From: Thermodesulfobacteriota bacterium
GTDB lineage: Bacteria > Desulfobacterota > BSN033 > UBA1163
Length of the DNA stretch: 5,160 nucleotides
Direction: 5' to 3'
Assembly (NCBI GenBank): GCA_030024065.1
Contig: JASEIE010000281.1
Coordinates: 1 to 5,160 of the forward strand
Shown: positions 1 through 4,580 of the stretch, piece after piece
How the letters are laid out: each line of letters starts with the position of its first letter
How positions within the stretch are numbered: position 1 is the stretch's first letter
Notes under the pieces: model-generated
The model's input: the letters and a program-made list of their open reading frames with translations, nothing else
Databases searched by the model: none
Told to the model about the DNA's origin: nothing
Made by a program: the position numbers and the translations under genes

Positions 1-21
1 CGTTACTCCCGGCCCCTCGCA
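1..21 (-). ncRNA. Group II intron domain VI, 5' half only
   Basis: Directly after domain V the RNA reads UGCGAGGGGCCGGGAGUAACG up to the window edge. A GC-rich strand ending in a UAAC-type loop is what the ascending half of domain VI looks like. The descending half, with the bulged branch-point adenosine, and the 3' splice site would lie beyond position 1. The assignment rests on position next to domain V and on the purine-rich strand, since the partner strand is not visible. Confidence 0.55.
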
Positions 22-54
22 GAACCGGACGTGGTGCGTTACACCATCCGGCTC
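22..54 (-). ncRNA. Group II intron domain V (catalytic hairpin)
   Basis: Domain V is the catalytic core hairpin of the ribozyme. The lower stem GAGCCGGA pairs fully with UCCGGUUC (one G-U). The upper stem UGGUG pairs with CACCA, and a two-base CG bulge separates the stems on the 3' side, as in known domain V. The AGC catalytic triad is present near the 5' end. The loop is UAACG, giving 33 nt in total, one fewer than the usual 34 and without an obvious GNRA tetraloop. The maturase stop codon (TAA, 41-39) lies in this loop region, so coding and catalytic RNA overlap here. Confidence 0.85.
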
Positions 55-1376
55 CCAGCTTGAGTCCTCCACGAAGGTTGGGGATAGAGGTTATGAACAA
101 TCTGCACTCGGGGAAGCCAACGTGTCATGACTGCCCAAAACGACGGCCACGTCATCGAACGACGCTGACTGCGCCGGTTGAGCCACTTGCGCAATAGTCG
201 GCAGGCAAGATAAAAATATGCCCTCAGACTCTTCATGTTACCGCTGACTCCATAGTACTGGATGTGCCCCCGAAGATGATACTTCGTATACTCCATCATG
301 ATTCTGCCCCCTTCAACTCTCAGATGCCGTAGGCGCTGATTCAACAACTTTAGCTTCTTACTAAAACGCTTCCCCTCGGTCTTCCGGCCTACCACGAATC
401 TCCCGCGGCGGCTCAGGCTCACAAAGTGTGTGAAACCCAAAAAGTGAAAGGTCTCCGGTCGGCCCAATCCATCCCGATGACAGTCTTGTCCGGCTCTACT
501 GCCAAATCGCAGTACCCGCGTTTTGCTGGGTTCAACCTCCAGGTCGAATGCGGCTAAGCGCTTCTCTAATTCCTGCACAAAGTGCCTCGCGTCCTCCTCA
601 TATTGAAAGCACGTGATGAAGTCGTCTGCGTAGCGCACCAAGTACGCTTTACCTCGGCATGACCTCTTAAACCGCCTTTCGAACCAAAGATCCAAAACAT
701 AATGAAGGTAAATATTGGCGAGCACGGGCGATACCAGTCCGCCTTGCGGCGTCCCTTCCTCACTCGCACTTACTACACCATCCTCCATCACCCCCGCCTT
801 GAGAAACCGCCTAATGACTCGTAGAAAACAAGGATCGGCTATTCGATGCTCCAGGAACCGCATCAGATGGGCGTGGCTAACATGGTCAAAGAATCCTTTG
901 ATGTCCGCCTCCACCACCCACTGCGTCCCCTCCCAGGTCACGATCTCCGCTACTCGCCTCAACGCTTCATGGGCACTTCGGTCGGGCCGAAATCCATATG
1001 AACAATCACAGAACTCCGGCTCCCAGATCGCCTGCAGGATCTGACTAAGCCTATCCTGCACCAATCTGTCCTCAAAGCTGGGAATCCCCAGCGGTCGGTA
1101 TCGACCCTCCCCCTTCGGTAGGTATACCCGCCTCACCGGCTTAGGCCGATAGCCCAGACTCCGGACTCGCCTGGATAACTCCTGAATCCGTTCTTCCAGA
1201 CCCTCCTGATAGTCTGCTTTCCTCACCCCATCCACTCCAGGCACCTTTCTTGCCCCCTGGCGCTCGAAACTGGATCGCAATCCCTCCGGATCAAAGAGCA
1301 TCCCCATCAGTGAGGTCAATCGCTCTCCCCGAAGCTCTTGCACCTTCTGTGTCAAACGGGTCAGTCGCGTTGTCAT
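39..1376 (-). CDS. ltrA: Group II intron-encoded reverse transcriptase/maturase
   Basis: This 445-residue protein acts with its intron RNA: the X domain assists splicing and the RT domain copies the inserted intron into DNA. Visible motifs include an N-terminal RT0/RT1 region (GVDG at about 47-50), YRPLGIPSFEDRLVQ (93-107), YGFRPDRSAHEAL (127-139), the catalytic Asp158 in VEADIKGFFDH, TPQGG (209-213), and YADD with Asp251/Asp252 (249-252). The X/maturase region follows at about 335-410 (KYHLRGHIQYYGVSGN, RKWLNRRSQRRSMTW). The C-terminus is short and shows no HNH endonuclease cysteine/histidine motifs, so this is an endonuclease-lacking type. The ATG at 1376 is chosen because RT family similarity begins there and GGGAG lies about 5-6 bases upstream. 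The frame stays open upstream to 1697, but that part is ribozyme RNA. The final residues AGSRMV are encoded by domain V itself. The symbol ltrA is the generic family name. Confidence 0.92.
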   Translation of the reverse strand: MTTRLTRLTQKVQELRGERLTSLMGMLFDPEGLRSSFERQGARKVPGVDGVRKADYQEGLEERIQELSRRVRSLGYRPKPVRRVYLPKGEGRYRPLGIPSFEDRLVQDRLSQILQAIWEPEFCDCSYGFRPDRSAHEALRRVAEIVTWEGTQWVVEADIKGFFDHVSHAHLMRFLEHRIADPCFLRVIRRFLKAGVMEDGVVSASEEGTPQGGLVSPVLANIYLHYVLDLWFERRFKRSCRGKAYLVRYADDFITCFQYEEDARHFVQELEKRLAAFDLEVEPSKTRVLRFGSRAGQDCHRDGLGRPETFHFLGFTHFVSLSRRGRFVVGRKTEGKRFSKKLKLLNQRLRHLRVEGGRIMMEYTKYHLRGHIQYYGVSGNMKSLRAYFYLACRLLRKWLNRRSQRRSMTWPSFWAVMTRWLPRVQIVHNLYPQPSWRTQAGSRMV

Positions 1377-1610
1377 GGCTTCTCCCACCCTGTGTCGGCC
1401 CATGTCTCCCTGACCTGCTCTCTCAAACTGGCACCCCTTTGCTCCATCTGCATTACCAGACCTCGTCGCTCTTATGGGTGCCTCCGACTTCCGACAGCCT
1501 CCGCCCTCTTCCTCGCTTCTTACACTTGTCCGAGGGTGCGCTCTGTTCTGCACCGACTGCCGGATCTCCCTGGTTACCGCGTAGTCTCCATGTGAAGCTC
1601 GACACGGCCT

Positions 1611-1616
1611 AAGACC
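1611..1616 (-). other. Putative EBS1 (exon-binding site 1)
   Basis: GGTCTT on the minus strand is the exact complement of AAGACC (1918-1913), the exon sequence next to the 5' splice site. It lies about 300 bases inside the intron, a reasonable place for EBS1 in domain I. A six-base match alone could be chance; the paired EBS2 site just upstream makes it more convincing. Confidence 0.55.
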
Positions 1617-1647
1617 CCGGGGCGGCCCCTTGCACTCGCCTCTCTCG

Positions 1648-1654
1648 TACAAAG
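1648..1654 (-). other. Putative EBS2 (exon-binding site 2)
   Basis: CTTTGTA can form seven pairs (one G-U) with exon TATAAAG (1925-1919), which directly abuts IBS1. It lies about 30 bases upstream of EBS1 in the RNA, matching the usual EBS2-then-EBS1 order in domain I. Confidence 0.55.
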
Positions 1655-1912
1655 GACTGTTGCCTGCTGGCCCATAAATACCATCGGCCTCTCCCATAGA
1701 TTGTCTTATCGGGGCTCAACGCCTTCACGGTCAGTCCCGCCTGTGCGGGATTACCATTGCACCTCGCTTCCTCTCCTGCCTACGCATCAAGCATCCTGTT
1801 ACCAGTACACCTGCAAGGCTGGATTCCAGGCCCGTGGCTAACGGCTACCTGAGTAGGCTTCCCACCTACAAAACTACGCGGCCTTGCCAGGCCGCATCTT
1901 ATGGATGACACC

Positions 1913-1925
1913 GGTCTTCTTTATA
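1913..1925 (-). other. Intron target site: IBS2-IBS1 in 5' exon
   Basis: TATAAAGAAGACC on the minus strand forms the last bases of the 5' exon, with IBS2 (TATAAAG) followed immediately by IBS1 (AAGACC). Both pair with sites inside the intron. One further G (1912) separates IBS1 from GTGTC, so the junction is uncertain by one base. The site begins just past the toxin stop codon (1929-1927). Confidence 0.55.
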
Positions 1926-1926
1926 C

Positions 1927-2238
1927 TTAGACCAATCTCTTTAGCCTCCTGGCAACCAGCTTGCAAACCTCTTCTTTATCTCTCTTTCCAATGCCTACGA
2001 TCTCTATTACTTCAATGTACTTTCCAACAAGTCGATAGACAATCCGATACTTCTTCTTTGCAACGTAGAGTTTATAGAACCCTGCCAGATCCTGTCTATA
2101 CTTTTTCCCAAGAGGCTTGCCTAAAAACGAATTTTCCGCTAGCGCATCAATCTTTTTGGCAACCTCTTTCCTGATAGAACCGTCCAAGGCATCGAAATCC
2201 TTTTCTGCATCCGGAAGGAATTCAATCCTATAGAGCAT
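1927..2238 (-). CDS. RelE/ParE-family toxin of a type II toxin-antitoxin pair
   Basis: This 103-residue basic protein has the RelE fold signature: an N-terminal strand YRIEFLPDAEKDF, two helices (about 10-35), then FYKLYVAKKKYRIVY (54-68) and VIEIVGIGKRDKEEVCKLVARRL (77-99). RelE toxins cleave mRNA in the ribosomal A site, while ParE members act on gyrase. Aligned by eye to E. coli RelE, Lys52, Arg61 and Arg81 are kept (here Lys56, Arg65, Arg86), which favours the mRNase type. Lys54 is replaced by Tyr58 and the catalytic Tyr87 by Cys92. The ATG at 2238 overlaps the end of the antitoxin gene by 11 bases, implying translational coupling; only a weak purine-rich stretch (AAAGAAAAGG) precedes it. 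The gene appears intact, and the intron begins just beyond its stop. Toxin activity is inferred. Confidence 0.85.
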   Translation of the reverse strand: MLYRIEFLPDAEKDFDALDGSIRKEVAKKIDALAENSFLGKPLGKKYRQDLAGFYKLYVAKKKYRIVYRLVGKYIEVIEIVGIGKRDKEEVCKLVARRLKRLV

Positions 2239-2509
2239 GCCTTTTCTTTATCCTCTCCCAGGGAATATTCTTCGAACGGTCATGCCCTTTTAATCTTTTG
2301 TCAACTTTCTCGGCAATCTCCAGATGTTCAAGGATCTCCTCCGCCTGCCTCAATAGCTCGTATTCTTCTGCAGAGACAATCACCGCTGCCATCTCATTAT
2401 TCCGCAATACATAAACCGGCTCACCTGTTTCGGAGACTTCCTTGAGCTTCTGAGTCAGTTCCCTTTGCAACTTTGAAACGGTTATCAATTTTTCTGTATC
2501 CACTAACAT
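2228..2509 (-). CDS. Phd/YefM-family antitoxin
   Basis: This 93-residue protein neutralises the overlapping RelE-type toxin and is expected to repress its own promoter. The N-terminal half (about residues 8-55: ITVSKLQRELTQKLKEVSETG, then PVYVLRNNEMAAVIVSAEEYELL) is the Phd/YefM DNA-binding and dimerisation domain. The charged C-terminal part (about 56-93: AEEILEHLEIAEKVDKRLKG, then IPWERIKKR) should be the segment that wraps around the toxin. The ATG at 2509 is well supported: AGGAGG sits 7 bases upstream and a near-consensus promoter lies just beyond. The pair has the usual antitoxin-first order with a short gene overlap. It could also be called a Phd-like or RelB-functional analogue; the family call is firm, the precise partner specificity is not. 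Confidence 0.88.
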   Translation of the reverse strand: MLVDTEKLITVSKLQRELTQKLKEVSETGEPVYVLRNNEMAAVIVSAEEYELLRQAEEILEHLEIAEKVDKRLKGHDRSKNIPWERIKKRHAL

Positions 2510-2510
2510 C

Positions 2511-2528
2511 GGAGGACCTCCTCTCCTT
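2511..2528 (-). promoter_or_regulatory. Antitoxin ribosome binding site within a short inverted repeat
   Basis: On the minus strand AGGAGG (2522-2517) lies 7 bases before the antitoxin ATG and fixes that start. A second AAGGAG sits at 2528-2523. The first is embedded in GGAGG-T-CCTCC (2521-2511), an inverted repeat with a single central base. It could act as a protein-binding half-site pair, or slightly mask the ribosome site. Confidence 0.7.
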
Positions 2529-2538
2529 GATACATATT

Positions 2539-2566
2539 ATTATACATAGAATGATACGAATGTCAA
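2539..2566 (-). promoter_or_regulatory. Sigma-70 promoter of the toxin-antitoxin operon
   Basis: The minus strand carries a perfect -35 TTGACA (2566-2561) and a perfect -10 TATAAT (2544-2539) separated by 16 bases. This is about 30 bases from the antitoxin start. The -10 box overlaps two TATGTA direct repeats (2548-2543 and 2536-2531) spaced by six bases, which are plausible contacts for autorepression by the antitoxin. Promoter strength and repression are inferred from sequence only. Confidence 0.75.
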
Positions 2567-2708
2567 AGGAAAGATTCGAAGGGAGAGTGCAGGCCCGACC
2601 CCGGATATTCTTTTTCATGCCTCTCCGGAGAGAGAGGTATACGGAATTGACTATAAAATTTAGTGAGAAATGACTGCCTAGCTTTGAGCTCTTAGCTCGG
2701 AGATTTAG

Positions 2709-2728
2709 GCTATGCGCTCTGCTCTATG
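2709..2728. repeat. GCTATGCGCT word repeat, copy 1
   Basis: The plus strand reads GCTATGCGCTCTGCTCTATG. It shares the exact 10-base word GCTATGCGCT with copy 2 about 78 bases away, and is itself built of variants of CTATG/CTCTG. Confidence 0.5.
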
Positions 2729-2786
2729 TCATATCCTTGAATATTCCCCAATCCCCATTCCGCAATCTAAAATCTGGTCAATTAAT

Positions 2787-2816
2787 GCTATGCGCTATGC
2801 TCTCTGCGCTTTGCTG
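2787..2816. repeat. GCTATGCGCT word repeat, copy 2
   Basis: This begins with GCTATGCGCT and continues as ATGCTCTCTGCGCTTTGCTG: a run of five or six degenerate GCTMTGC-like units of about 5-7 bases. It looks like replication-slippage style word repetition rather than a protein-binding array. Confidence 0.5.
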
Positions 2817-2894
2817 TCTATTGATTAGGCCAACTTCTTTATGGATGACCCCAATGCGATGTTGAATGTTGGGACCTGACCCTCTAGCTCTCTA

Positions 2895-4382
2895 TTAGAC
2901 TTCGATGATGTTGAACTGTTCCTGGTGAAAGCCGGACTTGGCTTTAATGACGATCTTCTTTTTCAGCCTTCTCTCCAATTCCTCCATCCCGGTCCTTTCG
3001 TCCTCATAAAGGAGATCTGCCACATCCGGGTTAACCTCGACGATGATGCTGTGGCCTCCCAGTTCAGAGGCCTTCCTCTCGATCTCCCGGAAGATGTCGT
3101 AACAGACGGTAAACTTCGATTTGACATAACCCGCCCCTTCACAGTAAGGGCATGGCTCGCCGAGGACCCTGGAGATGTTCTCCCTGGTTCGCTTTCGTGT
3201 CATCTCCACCAATCCCAGTTCCGAGATTTTAAAGATATTGGTCTTTTGGCGATCCTTCTTGGTGGCTTCCTCCAGGGCATGATAGACCTTCTCCCTGTCG
3301 CCCTCTCTTTCCATATCGATAAAATCGATGATGATGATCCCTCCGATATTTCGAACCCTTAACTGGTAGGCGATTTCCTTGGCTGCCTCGAGATTCGTTT
3401 TCAGGATCGTATCGGCCAGATTCCTCTTGCCCACATACCGGCCCGTGTTCACATCGATGGCCACCAGGGCTTCATTGATGTCGATGACAATGTAGCCTCC
3501 GGATTTAAGCCAGACTTTCCTTCCGAGAATCTTGTCGATCTCCATCGCAATGCCATAGGCGTCAAAGATCGGCTCCTTCTTGTCATAGAGGGTGATCTCA
3601 TATCTCTGTTTGGGCATATAGGTGTTGATGAAGGCAACGATCGTCTCGTACTCCTCTTTCGAATCGATGATGATTCGATTGATCTGAGGGGAGAGGATGT
3701 CACGGATCATACGAAGGATCAATGTCAGGTCGCTGTGGACAAGGGAAGGGGCAGTAGCACTCTCCTTCTTTTGCTGGATGTTGTTCCAGAGGTGAAGGAG
3801 AAAATCCATATCATTTCGAATCTCTTCAGATTCAGCCCCTTCGCTGGCTGTCCGGACGATCAAGCCACTGGAAGGAGGTTTGATCGACTGAACGACCTCC
3901 CTCAATCTCCTTCGTTCCTTTTCATCCCTGATCCTTCTCGAGACACCCACATGATCCACCGTAGGCATGAAGACGAGGTAACGGCCCGGGAGCGTGACGT
4001 GAGAGGTGATCCGGGTCCCTTTCGTGCCGAGAGGTTCTTTCGAGACCTGGACCAGTATCTCCTGTCCCTCGGAGAGGAGGTCTTCAATCTGTGATGGGGG
4101 ACTGAGGGAGGCCATCTCCAGACTCAGGAGGCCCATCTCCTCATACTCTTCCATCCTTCCATAAACATCGGAGACATAGAGAAAGGCGGCCTTCTCCAAT
4201 CCGATATCGACGAAGGCGGCCTGCATGCCTGGCAATACCTTCACGACCTTCCCCTTATAGATATTTCCGATGATACCCCGGTCCCTGATGCGCTCGGTAT
4301 AGAGTTCCGCAAGGACTCTATCTTCCAAGAGGGCGATCCTTGTCTCCTGAGGGGTCACATTGATGATGAGCTCATTGGCCAT
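2895..4382 (-). CDS. rng: Ribonuclease G / RNase E-family endoribonuclease
   Basis: This cytoplasmic single-strand endonuclease takes part in rRNA maturation and mRNA decay. The 495 residues are close to the 489 of E. coli RNase G, and there is no RNase E-type C-terminal scaffold. Domains in order: a short N-terminal segment (MANELIINVTPQETRIALLE), the S1 domain (about 37-127, with GNIYKGKVVKVLPGMQAAFVDIG and LGTKGTRIT), an RNase H-like and 5'-sensor region (about 130-290, with LPGRYLVFMP and HVGVSRRI), and the DNase I-like catalytic part. Catalytic Asp310 (AIDVNTGRYVGKRN) and Asp353 (IIIDFIDM) are present. The zinc-link CPYC (Cys411, Cys414) follows TRKRTREN and supports dimer-of-dimers assembly. 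The ATG at 4382 has AAGGAG six bases upstream. It follows the DUF2344 gene on the same strand with a 198-base gap, a neighbourhood common in Deltaproteobacteria. The distinction from a short RNase E is by length alone. Confidence 0.95.
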   Translation of the reverse strand: MANELIINVTPQETRIALLEDRVLAELYTERIRDRGIIGNIYKGKVVKVLPGMQAAFVDIGLEKAAFLYVSDVYGRMEEYEEMGLLSLEMASLSPPSQIEDLLSEGQEILVQVSKEPLGTKGTRITSHVTLPGRYLVFMPTVDHVGVSRRIRDEKERRRLREVVQSIKPPSSGLIVRTASEGAESEEIRNDMDFLLHLWNNIQQKKESATAPSLVHSDLTLILRMIRDILSPQINRIIIDSKEEYETIVAFINTYMPKQRYEITLYDKKEPIFDAYGIAMEIDKILGRKVWLKSGGYIVIDINEALVAIDVNTGRYVGKRNLADTILKTNLEAAKEIAYQLRVRNIGGIIIIDFIDMEREGDREKVYHALEEATKKDRQKTNIFKISELGLVEMTRKRTRENISRVLGEPCPYCEGAGYVKSKFTVCYDIFREIERKASELGGHSIIVEVNPDVADLLYEDERTGMEELERRLKKKIVIKAKSGFHQEQFNIIEV

Positions 4383-4388
4383 AATCCG

Positions 4389-4394
4389 CTCCTT
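4389..4394 (-). promoter_or_regulatory. Ribosome binding site of RNase G
   Basis: AAGGAG on the minus strand is followed by the six-base spacer CGGATT and the ATG at 4382. It settles the RNase G start, which also matches the family's usual N-terminus. Confidence 0.75.
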
Positions 4395-4426
4395 GAAGGT
4401 CGCAAATCCGAAACAAGACTTATAGA

Positions 4427-4556
4427 TTATCAGGATATCTGGCTATCAGGATGCAGATATCGGGCAGTAGGACATCAGATTAAAAAATTTTACCTTCATT
4501 TTCCCTGATATCCTGATCCTCCTGGTATCCTGCTCCCTGATACCCTGATTACCCGA
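4427..4556. repeat. Degenerate CCTGATATCCTG repeat cluster, both orientations
   Basis: The right half on the plus strand has three variants of CCTGRTAYCCTG, starting at 4504, 4521 and 4536. The left half carries the reverse words (ATCAGGATATC 4429-4439, CTATCAGGAT 4443-4452, GATATCGGG around 4456-4464). ATCAGGATATC and GATATCCTGAT (4507-4517) form a perfect 11-bp inverted repeat 67 bases apart, so the spacer could fold into a long imperfect hairpin. The centre is AT-rich (TAAAAAATTTTA). The units are too short and irregular for a CRISPR. No clear promoter or terminator can be separated from the repeats. Confidence 0.65.
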
Positions 4557-4580
4557 TTCCCTGTCAGCATTTGACGGCAT

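Larger units (their letters stand above)
1..1911 (-). mobile_element. Group II intron (retroelement), 3' end outside window
   Basis: This is a self-splicing ribozyme that carries its own reverse transcriptase/maturase and moves by retrohoming. Seen in the sequence: a structured non-coding 5' part (1377-1911), an RT/maturase reading frame (39-1376), a recognisable domain V hairpin (22-54) and the 5' half of domain VI running off the window. The 5' boundary is placed at the G of GTGTC (1911), which fits four of the five bases of the GUGYG consensus. It is supported by the flanking exon TATAAAGAAGACC (1925-1913), which pairs with two sites about 260 and 300 bases inside the intron (EBS2 and EBS1). 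The boundary could be off by one base. The element lies in the same orientation as the upstream toxin-antitoxin pair and begins just after the toxin stop codon. The 3' splice site and 3' exon cannot be seen. Confidence 0.88.
1377..1911 (-). ncRNA. Group II intron RNA domains I-III and start of IV
   Basis: About 535 bases between the 5' splice site and the maturase start have no credible protein but many perfect hairpins. Examples on the RNA strand are GCGGCC/GGCCGC (1895-1878), CCGT/ACGG (around 1841-1829), CTGG/CCAG around 1825, and CCCGC/GCGGG (around 1747-1736). The stretch UUCACAUGGAGACUACG and the later GGGAGAUCCG (about 1594-1560) resemble conserved segments of bacterial group II introns as I recall them. 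Domain borders within this part cannot be set by eye. The maturase frame continues open through 1377-1697 without a stop, which I treat as incidental or a by-product of selection. Confidence 0.75.
2567..2894. other. Gene-free spacer between RNase G and the toxin-antitoxin operon
   Basis: About 330 bases without a credible gene. It holds two copies of a GCTATGCGCT-type word block, a stretch of variations on AATC (AATCCCCATTCCGCAATC, then AAAATCTG, about 2749-2775), a TTATGGATGAC word also found at the intron start, and GTTGGGACCTGACCC just after the RNase G stop. A 6-bp stem at 2620-2637 lacks a following U-run on the minus strand, and I see no clear terminator for RNase G. The composition suggests accumulated small repeats rather than a decayed gene. 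Confidence 0.6.

Noticed and set aside
715..1044. Plus-strand open frame of 109 codons opposite the reverse transcriptase
   Set aside because: It lies antisense to a gene with intact catalytic motifs, and its translation is composition-biased with no recognisable domain.
1377..1697. Starting the reverse transcriptase at 1697
   Set aside because: The extra 107 residues have no RT-family character and coincide with structured intron RNA; the ATG at 1376 has a ribosome site and the family N-terminus.
2421..2618. Minus-strand 65-codon frame overlapping the antitoxin start
   Set aside because: It starts upstream of the promoter, runs out of frame through the antitoxin and has no supporting ribosome site.
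2620..2637. Hairpin CCTCTC/GAGAGG as RNase G terminator
   Set aside because: On the transcribed strand it is followed by CATGAAAAAG, not a U-run; the T-run lies on the wrong side.
2925..4094. Plus-strand open frames opposite RNase G (2925-3362, 3735-4094)
   Set aside because: These are antisense shadows of a highly conserved gene and show no family features.
4446..4499. 17-codon minus-strand frame (ATG at 4499) as a leader peptide for RNase G
   Set aside because: It lies within the repeat cluster, has only a weak purine stretch upstream, and its sequence follows from the repeat words.
4427..4556. CRISPR array
   Set aside because: Units are about 12 bases, degenerate, in both orientations and 15-17 bases apart; there are no uniform spacers and no cas genes.
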